Assembly (NCBI RefSeq): GCF_031877795.1
Contig: NC_133941.1
Location: forward strand, 23,660,251 to 23,724,250
Reading direction: 5' to 3'
Source: Strix aluco
Lineage: Eukaryota > Chordata > Aves > Strigiformes > Strigidae
DNA: 64,000 nt
Shown here: piece after piece, positions 20,974-34,759 of the stretch
Layout: each line of letters opens with the position of its first letter
How positions within the stretch are numbered: position 1 is the first letter of the stretch
Notes under the pieces: generated by a model
Told to the model about the DNA's origin: nothing
Seen by the model: the letters and a program-made list of their open reading frames with translations, nothing else
Database searches by the model: none
Position numbers and translations under genes: made by a program

Positions 20974-22941
20974 TTCTCCATCTCCCCCAGTGCTGGTGCC
21001 TGGGGCCACGCTCCCACCCTTTGGCGCAGTGCGGGACCGATCTGTGTCCGGCAGCACTGGGGCCGCCCGCCCGTGCCGCCATTTTGGGGCTGCGCCCGAC
21101 GGCGCCTCGGCAGAAATGCCCGAGGGGGCGGACACCATTTTCCCGCTGAGGAGAGAGAGTCCCGCGGGGGGGCGGTGCCGTGCGGCCCCACACCCAATGG
21201 GCGTGAGACGCGGCGGATGACAGACGGGTGACCGCCCTCCCTCACAAACTCCCTTCGAAATGGCTTCCGACAAAAACATATGGTGCTTCATCAGAGAAAT
21301 CGGTCCATTTTTATCCGTGATCGAATTTTCAAGCAAATTAAGATGAACCTTCAAAAACAATACTGTTTCTTTAGCTTAATTAAACAGTATTTAGGGAACA
21401 GCGCTTCCTCTTCCTTGGTTCTCCGAGCAGGTATCAGCATCCCCAGCTGCCGGGGGGGTTCACCAGAGCAGTTACTTACCGGCGTGGCTCCTGTTGTCAC
21501 GTGTGACACGTTCCGTTCACAGCAACGCTCGGGCGTTAAACAGCCTGAACTTACCCAAGGCGTTATCTACAGCGCGACTTCAAACTTGCTGCGGTCTTTC
21601 CAGCGTAGTCACCTGCGCTAAGCGATTTAAGATGACACCAAGCCGAGTGGTGTCGTTGACACGCCTGAGGGACGGGACGCCATCCAGGGGGATCTGGGCA
21701 AGCACGAGAAAGAAACGCTGTAAAGTGTTGGGCTCTGCGTGTTTTTTTCGGGCGACATGTAGCCTACTTGCTCCTCACGCACGGAGAATGGAAGAGCCTC
21801 CGGTATGTCGCGAGGCCTTTCACCGGGGGAGCTGGGAATAAAGCTGGGCTGCGGCTTTGCCAGGGTCAGCGCATCAGTGGAGTCACGTGAGAGACGGCAG
21901 CACTTGTGGGAAGTGGGATCCCCTGCGGATCAGCCGGGCGGGAGCAGAGTAGAGGCTTGACGGCGCTGAGCGGGACACGAGCGTCTCCAGGTGATGTCTG
22001 CGTGTCTTTCCCTCCAAGAATAAGGCACCTACTTGGAGAGCGGGGAACTGTTCCAACACAAGATCCCTTTGGGTGAAGATGAAAGAGTAGTGAGGTGGCA
22101 GCTTTTTCCACCAGCTCTTACGGGCCTCCCAGCAAGGCCACTTACCTAGCGAGGACGCTGGGCGCAAGGTCTTCTACGGGAATGTTTGTGCTCTGCACGT
22201 GTGTTACTGGGAGTACTGGGGATGGCAGAGTGCCTGTACCGCGTGTTCTTTGCAGAGAACAGCGGTTCGAATTTGCAAGCCCACAGCCCGTAATAGATCG
22301 TAGCACGTTTCTGCATCTACTTCGTGAACGTTAACAGACGTGGAAGACGTGGGAAAAGCTTTGGCACTCAAAACTCGTGTTGTACCTAGGTGAACAAAAG
22401 ACAAAGAGCCAGTTAGGCCAGGGCTATGTTAGACTCGCAGTAAGGATCAAAACATGGTCTTGCTCTCTTCCTGCTAAGCCGTTTTATCTCGTGTATCCTA
22501 AGCCTCTCCTGACGATCTGCAAATTCACAGCCTACTATGGGAATCAAGATGCAGCTCTCTGGTCTTCTGTCAAACGTCCAGGGATGGTGTTAGTCTGTTA
22601 GGATCATCCCAAAGGAGTCGCTTGTACCTTCCTGGCTGCTTCAGATTTCTTATGAACTAGGTGGAATTTGTTTAGAAATGTTGGGTTTTTTCTTGCCTTG
22701 TAAGCTGCTGCTACTTTTGCAGCATGGTGGTGTTAAAGAACTTCACCAGCCTGTGGGTATCTCTAGGCGGGCTTTATTAACAGCTCAGAGTTGGGGCACT
22801 CACCGAGGAGATGTTCTATGGGAGGGAGGGAGGGAACTCTGATTTGTGCCTTTGCTCAGGAAGTGGTTTTCGCGCCCGAATGCTGAAGACCCGCGTCTGT
22901 GTGGGACGCAGTGGGCGATGGCTTTGCTGGTGGAACGGGAG

Positions 22942-23632
22942 TGATATAGGTATATTAAGAAAGTGAAGCATAACTGTAAAATAGTTAGCTATAGTAAACT
23001 TAAATTGTACTTTAAACTAAAATTCCTTTAAGCTGTAAAAGCAAGGCATCTCTGAGCTGTAAAAGCAAGGCATTTCTGAATTGTAAAACAAGGACAAAGG
23101 ACTGGGGCCTCTGACACCTGGAGATGGAGGACATCTGCATACCCGGAGATGGAGGACATCTGCAGCCCCCCCTGCAGACGAGGGGCACCTGTGATTCGCA
23201 ACCCAAAGGATGACTCCCCATTCAAGGATATGCATCACACATCAAACCGAGAACCAAGGAAGATGGCACCGCTCAAGGATGCGCATCAGATCACGTTTCG
23301 ATAAGATGGAGGAAAGCATGACAATGTTGGTAAGCGGATGACATCAATCTCAAGGATACACATCACGTCTCAGACAAGACGGAAGAGACTGTTAATACAG
23401 AAAATTCTAGGACTATTTACACATCATTATGAATATGTATGTTTGTATTGTAAGACCCCGTGGATATGTATGAGATACCTGCATTTAAGTCGGGGTTTCA
23501 CTGGCTTAAGGTGTGCATGTTTGGTGGAGAGATCCCCCATGCACCCAGCACTGAAATAAAGAATGCCTGCTTTCTAACACTCTGACTTCGGAGTTTTAGA
23601 GAGTTCTTCTCTGACCGACTTTTACGGTATCA
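22942..23632 (+). mobile_element. solo LTR-B, retroviral fossil (unit 3)
   Basis: Same ends, same GGAG flanks and same position in the unit as the unit 2 copy. Confidence 0.78.
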
Positions 23633-25125
23633 GGAGGAGTTACTGAAATGGCATTGTGAGACTGAAGAGCAGACCAGAAGGCAGATGGGGCTTTGTAAAA
23701 AAAACATTGGGAGCGTGTGAATGAGGGGCTCGAGGGGGACGCAGTGAAATGGGGAGCCGGTGGGAGAATTCAAAGAGGAGATGCCGTTTTCAAAGACAGA
23801 TGGGTCTAAAAAGCGGTGACTGAGCCCCGTCTGTGGCACTGGCTCTGCCGGCCCGTGGAAGGGAGGACGAGGACGGGTTTTTGTGTCTCTGAGCTATTGG
23901 TGCTGTCGCTTTCTCCCCGAGTGCTGGTGTAGGAAGGGCAGTGCTACGCGCAGGCCACGCCGCCCCGCGGGTGCCAGACAGTGTGTCTGCGCCCCCCCCA
24001 GCCCGCTTTGCAGACGCCTCTGTCAGCCCGCGGGTGGGGACCGTCACCCCCCCCCCAGCGTTACCCCCTCCCAATGCCACACGCACCCACCCCCCCCAGG
24101 GGACACGAGTGTCCTTGCAGGTCCCAGCAGTGGCACCGCAGGGGGCAGCGGCCAATGGCAGCCCCGTGACCCCCAGGGTGGCCGTGGGATGGGGGGGACA
24201 CCGCGGGGACAGCGGGCACGGGGAGACAGAGACAACCCCGCAAGAAGAAACACGTGAACGGGATCATCGTGTTCTGCTGGCTCAAGTGGAAATTCATCGG
24301 AGCCTTTTATTGTTGGGGGGGGAGGGTGTGTCCGGGCCCCCCCTCAATTCTTCTTGGGCCTCGAGGCCTGAGCCAGCACGCACAGCCAATAGCAGGTGCC
24401 TGCGAGGGGACTCGGGGACCACCTGCCCCCCCCAAGGGACTCAGGCGTCCGGCGGGATACGATGGAAGTGGGTGCAGCCTGTCTGGTGGCGGGGAGGGGA
24501 CGTGGGAGCTTGGGGAGCCTCGCGGAGGAACCTGGGGATGGAGAACACGTGAAGGGGGGGGGGGGGGTTTGTGTGTGTTATAAATGCCGAGGCAGAGCCG
24601 AAAATATCTTTTATAAATTTATTTGCAATAAGAACAAGTAAAAAAAATCTGACACGCCGGGGGGCACGGGGGGCTTCCCACTCCACACCGACGAGCACCG
24701 GGTGGTGCTGCGTCACTCTCTTTCATAGTCCCATCTTCACATGCGCAGCGGGGTCCCTCAAACTTTCCCGGGCTTTCTGGTGTTGCCGGGGCTCCTGGCA
24801 GGGATTCCTCCAATCATATTTCACCTGCGCAATCCGGTGTTGCTGGGGTCTTCTGACAGGGGTCCCGCCAGCAATTTTCCACCTGCTTAGCATCTGTCAC
24901 TGAGGAAAAAAACCTCCAAACCCCTTTTAACCATAAAACTAGGACCAATCTCCTTTAACTTATGTACATGGTAAACTCTTAACAAAGTCATCGTATTTTA
25001 ACACGAATCACCACCATATTCTTCACAGGGTCGGCAGCCAGGCGGCAGGGGACGGCATCCAAGCGGGCCACCATGCAGTGCGTGCGGGGGAGATGGGGGT
25101 GGCAGCGGTGACAGGGATGCCCCTC

Positions 25126-25836
25126 AAGCCCCTCCCCCGGCCTCGTTAGGGCTAACAAAGCCCCCCCAACCTGTCCCGTTGTCCCCTGTGCCCCCGTGAT
25201 CCCCAGTGTCCCCCTGCGTCAGCCCTGGATCCCCCCACATGTCCTCTCGGGTCAGCCCAGGGTCCCCCAAATGCTCTCTGGCACCTCCGGGGTTCCCAGT
25301 ATCCCCCTGGGTCACCCCCAGAGTGTCCTGCTGGCTTCCCCCGGGTCACCCTGCTGTGCCCTGTGGTCTCCCTGGTCCTGCCCATTCCTCTCGGGGTCCC
25401 CACCAGTCACCCCGGGGTCCCCAATGTGTCGCGGGGCCCCCCTGGGGTCCCCCATGTGCTGCCCCGCTGGGACCCAGCGTCCCCCTGATCCCACGTGTTC
25501 CCCTTCGGGCTCCCTACTGTCCCTTGGAGTCCCCCTGGGGTCCCCAAAGTCCCTGGAGGTCCCCCTGAGTCCCTGCTGGGGTGCCCCCATCTTCTTCCAG
25601 TGCTGCTGGGTCCCCTTGGGGTCCCCAAAATCTTGCTGGGGGTCCCCCGCTCCAGCTTCATCCCCTCGGGGCCCCCCAGGTTTCTCCCGGTCTCCCCCAG
25701 TCTTCTCGCCGTGTCCCGCCGCTCCCCGCAATCCCCCCCGTGTCACCTCAGGGGAGGCACAGTCCCCCTGCCCAGCTCCGGGGGCCCCCCAAATGCGTGG
25801 GTGTCGTCCCCCCCCCGGCAGGCACTGTGCTCACCG
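25126..25836. repeat. C-rich degenerate minisatellite (unit 3)
   Basis: Copy of 15490-16200 with single-base differences. Confidence 0.7.
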
Positions 25837-26529
25837 CCCCGCGGCAATAAAGCCGCTTCGTTACTACCTGGTGTCACGCCCCGCGCCCCGCCGGGGTCTC
25901 CCAGCCCCTCTTTGCCCCGGCGCGGGGAAAACGGGGCCGGGGCGGGGCAGAAGAGCGCAGGAGCGGCCAGCGCTGGCCCCGCCCCCGACGAGGCCCGGCG
26001 CCGCTCCTCTGCGAGACCTCGACCCCGCCGGGGCCCCGGCTACGGGCAGGCCACGCCACCGCCCCCGGACGCCCCGTCCAACCGCAGGAGCGGCCGCTGC
26101 GGGCCCCGCCCGGTCACCCAGGACACGCCCCGCCAGGGTCTGGCGCCCGCGTCGCCCGGGCCAGGGGCGGGCGCGGGATTCCCCGGCCGGGGCCCTTCCC
26201 CCGGGACTGGGACACCCCCCACCCCTCCCGGGACTAGGCCCTCCTCGCCCTGGGACCCCCCCGAGGCCGTTTGACGCCCGGCACTTGCCCCCCCTGCCCG
26301 CCCGCTCTGCAGATGGGGCACCCGAGGAGGTCAGGCAGCCCTTGGCTGTGCTGTCCTGCTGCTCTGGGGGGCTGTGAGCTCCTCGCCGCCCCGTGACAGT
26401 GCCCGGAAAACAGGACAGAGCTGCCCGAGGGGACGAGCTCCCCTCCCTGGGGGGCAGCTCCCCCGGCATCGCTCCGGCGGCTCTCCTCGAGCACCCCGAG
26501 AGCCATCCCCACGCAGCCTCGCCCGGCCG

Positions 26530-26608
26530 TGAGGTCACAGTGGGGCCGTGACATCAGAGCAGGGCTGTGAGGTCACAGAGCCCCGTGGGGGCACGCTGGC
26601 TATAAATA
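26530..26608 (+). promoter_or_regulatory. TATA promoter with three CRE-like sites (unit 3)
   Basis: Identical to the unit 2 promoter; TATAAATA at 26601-26608. Confidence 0.75.
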
Positions 26609-26654
26609 CTGACCGCTCAGTCCCTGCCCCCACTGCAGCGACAGCAGCAGCAGT

Positions 26655-28304
26655 ATGGTACGAGTGCAGGGAGCCATGGCCCTCACCCGCCACCTCCTCC
26701 TCATCCTCCTCCTCCTGGTGGCCCTGCACGCCAGGGCTGCCCGGGCTGCTCCGTGGCGACCGCGGGGAGCAGGTAAGCCAGCGGCCACTGGCGCAGCCTT
26801 TCACGGGCCAGCGGGCTCTTCTCCCCGAGAAGCGTGGATGGTGGCTTTTTCCCTCCAGTGCTTCAGCGAGGGCTTTGTCTCTGTGTGCGAGAGCTCTCCC
26901 TGTACAAAAGCCCCCAGGAGCCGTACATTGGTCCATCTGCTCCTCGAGGGACGTTGCACATGGCCCGGAAGGAGTTTGTGGAGAGCTGCCGGGTGCCAGC
27001 CAAGAGCTCACCAGGCCCCTCTGCGGCTTTGACAGCCTCCACCTTTGTCTGCCCCCCACGTGGTTACGCGAGCCCCTTGCCGTGCCTGCATTTGCCTAAG
27101 GCAGAAGTGGATCCCAGCATGCAGGGGCAATGATTCTCATCTCTGCTTGCTTCTAGATGAGGCTGGGGGCAGCGGTTATCCAGCTTCTCGGCTGGATGTT
27201 GGTTTGGAGCCCTTGGGGCATCCAGAGGTAAGTTCTCAATGTCCCTTTCCTTGAAAGAGTAAACACTGACAAGGTGGCAAGAGCTTATTCAGGTGCAATT
27301 TCCCATCAGATCCTCTCAAGGTCGACGGTTTCCCGACATCTTCAACTCTTCCTGTCCCGGAGCCTGAGAGCAGTCCCACAGGTAAGTCAGGAGGAGGGAG
27401 CATGTACCTTTTCGTCGTCTTTCCGTGTGCAATGCAAGTTGCTCCTCTGTGCCTCAGCCAGGCTTTACCTCTCATCTCTTCTTTTTGGCAGTGATCTCAA
27501 AGCCCAGACGAGAAAAGACAAGAAGAGCAGACTCAGGTACTGAGATTCCCGCTGGGGTCCCCAAGTGGGAGACGTGTCCTGAAACCTGACAGTGGCTGCG
27601 GGCGGTGCCCGTGCTGGGGCAGAGATCAAAGGGGAGAGCAAGGCTCGAGTGTCTCTTGAAAAGGCCCGACTCTGTCCCCTCGGGGGGTTGGAGCTGGCCC
27701 CAGGGCAGGGAGAGTCGGGGGTGGGTGGCTCTACCCGCTGCAGGGATGGTTTTTGTCCGTGTCCCTTGAAGCAGTGACTGGCCAGGCAGCTGCGCTCCCC
27801 CGCCCGTGCTCTCCTCCTGGCTGCCGGAGTTTTGTTTAGAGGGACAACCTGTCCCAAAGGGCGGGAGGGTGCCGCAAGCTTACTGGTGGTGCACCGGAGG
27901 GACTAACGTCCTGAATTGCTCCTCCAGGTGTGGTCGGGGAGAGAACGGATTCCCTTCTCCAGAGCATCACAGGTTTTTTCCTTCGCTTGGGTGTGCAGAC
28001 GGTCTGCATCCTCAGTGCACTAGCGGGTTCTGTGACATTTGCACTGGTGCTGTGCTGTACCCAGGTGCGGCAGTGGTGGAGGAGAAAAGGGTGAGTTGAT
28101 TTTCACCCCTCACCCCGCTGCTTCTTGGATAGCTGCTTGTGGGCCGCGCTGGGGAAGAGAGTTCCCCTGTGCCTCCTCCAGCCGAGGGCCTCAGCCGCCT
28201 CCTCTCTCCACAGGCGCACCGCGGCAGACTCCGGACAGTGGCTCGAAACCGGCGGCCCCCCCTTGCACCTGCCACAGCCGGACCAGCCGCCCTGGTACCC
28301 CTGA
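26655..28304 (+). pseudogene. membrane-protein gene, short form, with exon 2 frameshift (unit 3)
   Basis: Exons 26655-26772, 27157-27227, 27310-27381, 27492-27536, 27928-28090 and 28214-28304. Exon 2 is 71 nt instead of 72 (CATCCAGAG instead of CATCCCAGAG), so the frame shifts before exon 3 and meets a stop at the start of exon 4. The product would keep the signal sequence and lose the membrane span. Everything else equals the functional-looking copies, so this is either a recent loss in one copy or a base error in the assembly. Confidence 0.6.
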
Positions 28305-28487
28305 GCTGGGACCAACACCCAATGCAGATGCCGGGAAGCCCAGCGCGCCCACCCTCCCCAATGTCCCCACTGCACCCCCAACCTGTCCCCGGCTGCCATG
28401 ACACTGCACAACCCACCCAGCACCCCACTGTCCCCGCCATTCCCGTGCCCCGTCCACCATTCCCGAGCTGCTGTGACACTGCGCACC

Positions 28488-29208
28488 TGTTTTGGCGATT
28501 AGGGATACTAATTAAAGTAGTTTTCACACCAGAGTGAAAAGAGCAGGCGTATTTTACTAGACATAACTCAATAATATAACAGAATAATACGGAAAACATA
28601 CAGTAAGAAAAGACAGAACAGTGCACTCAAACAAATAGGAACATACAGGGTGATGCATCAAATCATTACTACCTGAGAGAATAGTGATTAAGAAAGATCC
28701 ATCACCACTTGCGTACGTTCCCATCATCCAGACCCGCAGGCGCTGGGCAGCCCCGGTTGCATCGAGGATTTGTTGAGCCTTTCCCGGCAAGTGGGAAATC
28801 CTACGCGGTGCGTCCACCCGTAGCTGAGGCACCCAAAGTCGCTGTGAGCGGGTCCAGCCTTATATACCCAAAAATCAGCAAGCCAGAATAACTGGCACCT
28901 TTGTTTTAAGCAGAAATATCTGGTTTCAATCTCACATTAGATTCCCCCAGAGCCTGGCCAGGGCTCAAGGGAGAAGCTAAGGGAGCCTCTCTGCTTATCT
29001 AACTGGATGAAGCGCAAGGTCTCACATCAGGCCACAGTGCCAGACAATGGTGCCCAAGGCCCTGTTACTTTATCCATTTGGCTCAGGGCCTGTTGTTCAG
29101 GCTTCAATACTTCCACTCTTTACATCAGAATAGGTAGGTGGTTATAACTTAGTACCCACCTATAGGTCAACTCTGGCTTGGGCCGGTTGTCCAAGCCTTA
29201 GCGCTTCA
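28488..29208 (-). mobile_element. solo LTR-A, retroviral fossil (unit 3)
   Basis: Same ends and GCACC duplication as the other copies. Confidence 0.8.
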
Positions 29209-29665
29209 GCACCCCACCCAGCAGCCCCCGGCCCCCACCCCCGCTGATCTGGCCCTCTGACAGGGACTGAAGGTGGCCCCGCCAGGGCAGGGGTCGGTGG
29301 TTTGGTGACAGAATCCCGCCACCAACAGCTTCGGGGTTCAGCCCTTTGTCCTCAGATAAAGAGGGACAGAGCCGTCGCACAAGTGTCGCGGTGGTACCAA
29401 CGGCAAACCCCCCGAGGCGCCAGCACCGGCTGAGCTCCAGGCCCGGGCGCAGCCGTGGATGCCCACGGTGTCCGTCCGTGGCGTCACCAGGCAGGAGCCA
29501 GGCATGGGGCTGGCAGAGCATTCCCCGTACTCTCCACAGTCATCCAAAAATGTTACTTAAAAGCAGATGATGCCTCAAGTTCAGAATTTTACAAATTGCT
29601 CGAGTCTCAATAGATTTCATCTCTAGACAGTTAGCAAGCTGTAGTAGTGACAGCATAGCCCTGCG

Positions 29666-30606
29666 GCACATCACTGAGCCCAGCCCTCTCCTCCTCCGCT
29701 CTTCTGCACGTCTGCGCGCATCGGCCACAGAAGGAGCAACTTGCACTGCACACGGAAAGACGACGAAAAGGTAGATGCTCCCTCCTCCCACTGACTTACC
29801 TGTGGGACTGCTCTCAGGCTCCGGGACAGGAACAGATGAAGATGTCGGGAAACCTTCGACAACAAGAGGATTTGAAGGGAAATTGCACCTGAATAAGCTC
29901 TTGCCACCTTGTCAGCGTTTACTCTTTCAAGGAAAGGGACATTGAGAACTTACCTCTGGGATGCCCCAAGGGCTCCAAACCAACATCCAGCCGAGAAGCT
30001 GGATAACCGCTGCCCCCAGCCTCATCTAGAAGCAAGCAGAGATGAGAATCATTGCCCCTGCATGCTGGGATCCACTTCTGCCTTAGGCAACTGCAGGCAC
30101 GGCAAGGGGCTCGCGTAACCACGTCGGGGGCAGACAAAGGTGGAGGCTGTCAAAGCCGCAGAGGGGCCTGGTGAGCTCTTGGCTGGCACCCGGCAGCTCT
30201 CCACAAACTCCTTCCGGGCCATGTGCAACGTCCCTCGAGGAGCAGATGGACCAACGTACGGCTCCTGGGGGCTTTCGTACAGGGAGAGCTCTCGCACACG
30301 GAGACAAAGCCCTCGCTGAAGCACTGGAGGGGAAAAGCCACCATCCACGCTTCTCGGGGAGAAGAGCCCGCTGGCCCGTGAAAGGCTGCGCCAGTGGCCG
30401 CTGGCTTACCTGCTCCCCGCGGTCGCCACGGAGCAGCCCGGGCAGCCCCGGCGTGCAGGGCCACCAGGAGGAGGCGGCGGCAGTGGCAGCCGACAGCCAT
30501 GGCCTCCCTCCCCCATCCAGACACAGCACAGCAGCAGCGCAAGCGGCACAGAAATCACCACTGCTGCTGTGCCGACCAGGCAGCGCCTCCACACACCTGG
30601 GGCAAG
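29666..30606 (-). pseudogene. 3'-truncated relic of the membrane-protein gene (unit 4)
   Basis: Same structure as 10395-11335. Confidence 0.75.
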
Positions 30607-32574
30607 TTCTCCATCTCCCCCAGTGCTGGTGCCTGGGGCCACGCTCCCACCCTTTGGCGCAGTGCGGGACCGATCTGTGTCCGGCAGCACTGGGGCCGCC
30701 CGCCCGTGCCGCCATTTTGGGGCTGCGCCCGACGGCGCCTCGGCAGAAATGCCCGAGGGGGCGGACACCATTTTCCCGCTGAGGAGAGAGAGTCCCGCGG
30801 GGGGGCGGTGCCGTGCGGCCCCACACCCAATGGGCGTGAGACGCGGCGGATGACAGACGGGTGACCGCCCTCCCTCACAAACTCCCTTCGAAATGGCTTC
30901 CGACAAAAACATATGGTGCTTCATCAGAGAAATCGGTCCATTTTTATCCGTGATCGAATTTTCAAGCAAATTAAGATGAACCTTCAAAAACAATACTGTT
31001 TCTTTAGCTTAATTAAACAGTATTTAGGGAACAGCGCTTCCTCTTCCTTGGTTCTCCGAGCAGGTATCAGCATCCCCAGCTGCCGGGGGGGTTCACCAGA
31101 GCAGTTACTTACCGGCGTGGCTCCTGTTGTCACGTGTGACACGTTCCGTTCACAGCAACGCTCGGGCGTTAAACAGCCTGAACTTACCCAAGGCGTTATC
31201 TACAGCGCGACTTCAAACTTGCTGCGGTCTTTCCAGCGTAGTCACCTGCGCTAAGCGATTTAAGATGACACCAAGCCGAGTGGTGTCGTTGACACGCCTG
31301 AGGGACGGGACGCCATCCAGGGGGATCTGGGCAAGCACGAGAAAGAAACGCTGTAAAGTGTTGGGCTCTGCGTGTTTTTTTCGGGCGACATGTAGCCTAC
31401 TTGCTCCTCACGCACGGAGAATGGAAGAGCCTCCGGTATGTCGCGAGGCCTTTCACCGGGGGAGCTGGGAATAAAGCTGGGCTGCGGCTTTGCCAGGGTC
31501 AGCGCATCAGTGGAGTCACGTGAGAGACGGCAGCACTTGTGGGAAGTGGGATCCCCTGCGGATCAGCCGGGCGGGAGCAGAGTAGAGGCTTGACGGCGCT
31601 GAGCGGGACACGAGCGTCTCCAGGTGATGTCTGCGTGTCTTTCCCTCCAAGAATAAGGCACCTACTTGGAGAGCGGGGAACTGTTCCAACACAAGATCCC
31701 TTTGGGTGAAGATGAAAGAGTAGTGAGGTGGCAGCTTTTTCCACCAGCTCTTACGGGCCTCCCAGCAAGGCCACTTACCTAGCGAGGACGCTGGGCGCAA
31801 GGTCTTCTACGGGAATGTTTGTGCTCTGCACGTGTGTTACTGGGAGTACTGGGGATGGCAGAGTGCCTGTACCGCGTGTTCTTTGCAGAGAACAGCGGTT
31901 CGAATTTGCAAGCCCACAGCCCGTAATAGATCGTAGCACGTTTCTGCATCTACTTCGTGAACGTTAACAGACGTGGAAGACGTGGGAAAAGCTTTGGCAC
32001 TCAAAACTCGTGTTGTACCTAGGTGAACAAAAGACAAAGAGCCAGTTAGGCCAGGGCTATGTTAGACTCGCAGTAAGGATCAAAACATGGTCTTGCTCTC
32101 TTCCTGCTAAGCCGTTTTATCTCGTGTATCCTAAGCCTCTCCTGACGATCTGCAAATTCACAGCCTACTATGGGAATCAAGATGCAGCTCTCTGGTCTTC
32201 TGTCAAACGTCCAGGGATGGTGTTAGTCTGTTAGGATCATCCCAAAGGAGTCGCTTGTACCTTCCTGGCTGCTTCAGATTTCTTATGAACTAGGTGGAAT
32301 TTGTTTAGAAATGTTGGGTTTTTTCTTGCCTTGTAAGCTGCTGCTACTTTTGCAGCATGGTGGTGTTAAAGAACTTCACCAGCCTGTGGGTATCTCTAGG
32401 CGGGCTTTATTAACAGCTCAGAGTTGGGGCACTCACCGAGGAGATGTTCTATGGGAGGGAGGGAGGGAACTCTGATTTGTGCCTTTGCTCAGGAAGTGGT
32501 TTTCGCGCCCGAATGCTGAAGACCCGCGTCTGTGTGGGACGCAGTGGGCGATGGCTTTGCTGGTGGAACGGGAG

Positions 32575-33265
32575 TGATATAGGTATATTAAGAAAGTGAA
32601 GCATAACTGTAAAATAGTTAGCTATAGTAAACTTAAATTGTACTTTAAACTAAAATTCCTTTAAGCTGTAAAAGCAAGGCATCTCTGAGCTGTAAAAGCA
32701 AGGCATTTCTGAATTGTAAAACAAGGACAAAGGACTGGGGCCTCTGACACCTGGAGATGGAGGACATCTGCATACCCGGAGATGGAGGACATCTGCAGCC
32801 CCCCCTGCAGACGAGGGGCACCTGTGATTCGCAACCCAAAGGATGACTCCCCATTCAAGGATATGCATCACACATCAAACCGAGAACCAAGGAAGATGGC
32901 ACCGCTCAAGGATGCGCATCAGATCACGTTTCGATAAGATGGAGGAAAGCATGACAATGTTGGTAAGCGGATGACATCAATCTCAAGGATACACATCACG
33001 TCTCAGACAAGACGGAAGAGACTGTTAATACAGAAAATTCTAGGACTATTTACACATCATTATGAATATGTATGTTTGTATTGTAAGACCCCGTGGATAT
33101 GTATGAGATACCTGCATTTAAGTCGGGGTTTCACTGGCTTAAGGTGTGCATGTTTGGTGGAGAGATCCCCCATGCACCCAGCACTGAAATAAAGAATGCC
33201 TGCTTTCTAACACTCTGACTTCGGAGTTTTAGAGAGTTCTTCTCTGACCGACTTTTACGGTATCA
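32575..33265 (+). mobile_element. solo LTR-B, retroviral fossil (unit 4)
   Basis: Same ends and GGAG flanks as the unit 2 copy. Confidence 0.78.
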
Positions 33266-34759
33266 GGAGGAGTTACTGAAATGGCATTGTGAGACTGAAG
33301 AGCAGACCAGAAGGCAGATGGGGCTTTGTAAAAAAAACATTGGGGAGCGTGTGAATGAGGGGCTCGAGGGGGACGCAGTGAAATGGGGAGCCGGTGGGAG
33401 AATTCAAAGAGGAGATGCCGTTTTCAAAGACAGATGGGTCTAAAAAGCGGTGACTGAGCCCCGTCTGTGGCACTGGCTCTGCCGGCCCGTGGAAGGGAGG
33501 ACGAGGACGGGTTTTTGTGTCTCTGAGCTATTGGTGCTGTCGCTTTCTCCCCGAGTGCTGGTGTAGGAAGGGCAGTGCTACGCGCAGGCCACGCCGCCCC
33601 GCGGGTGCCAGACAGTGTGTCTGCGCCCCCCCCAGCCCGCTTTGCAGACGCCTCTGTCAGCCCGCGGGTGGGGACCGTCACCCCCCCCCCAGCGTTACCC
33701 CCTCCCAATGCCACACGCACCCACCCCCCCCAGGGGACACGAGTGTCCTTGCAGGTCCCAGCAGTGGCACCGCAGGGGGCAGCGGCCAATGGCAGCCCCG
33801 TGACCCCCAGGGTGGCCGTGGGATGGGGGGGACACCGCGGGGACAGCGGGCACGGGGAGACAGAGACAACCCCGCAAGAAGAAACACGTGAACGGGATCA
33901 TCGTGTTCTGCTGGCTCAAGTGGAAATTCATCGGAGCCTTTTATTGTTGGGGGGGGAGGGTGTGTCCGGGCCCCCCCTCAATTCTTCTTGGGCCTCGAGG
34001 CCTGAGCCAGCACGCACAGCCAATAGCAGGTGCCTGCGAGGGGACTCGGGGACCACCTGCCCCCCCCAAGGGACTCAGGCGTCCGGCGGGATACGATGGA
34101 AGTGGGTGCAGCCTGTCTGGTGGCGGGGAGGGGACGTGGGAGCTTGGGGAGCCTCGCGGAGGAACCTGGGGATGGAGAACACGTGAAGGGGGGGGGGGGG
34201 GTTTGTGTGTGTTATAAATGCCGAGGCAGAGCCGAAAATATCTTTTATAAATTTATTTGCAATAAGAACAAGTAAAAAAAATCTGACACGCCGGGGGGCA
34301 CGGGGGGCTTCCCGCTCCACACCGACGAGCACCGGGTGGTGCTGCGTCACTCTCTTTCATAGTCCCATCTTCACATGCGCAGCGGGGTCCCTCAAACTTT
34401 CCCGGGCTTTCTGGTGTTGCCGGGGCTCCTGGCAGGGATTCCTCCAATCATATTTCACCTGCGCAATCCGGTGTTGCTGGGGTCTTCTGACAGGGGTCCC
34501 GCCAGCAATTTTCCACCTGCTTAGCATCTGTCACTGAGGAAAAAAACCTCCAAACCCCTTTTAACCATAAAACTAGGACCAATCTCCTTTAACTTATGTA
34601 CATGGTAAACTCTTAACAAAGTCATCGTATTTTAACACGAATCACCACCATATTCTTCACAGGGTCGGCAGCCAGGCGGCAGGGGACGGCATCCAAGCGG
34701 GCCACCATGCAGTGCGTGCGGGGGAGATGGGGGTGGCAGCGGTGACAGGGATGCCCCTC

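Larger units (their letters stand above)
19576..29208. repeat. tandem array unit 3 (9,633 bp)
   Basis: Near-identical to unit 2. Notable differences are a 1-base deletion in exon 2 and a 3-base deletion in intron 3 of the plus gene. Confidence 0.97.
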
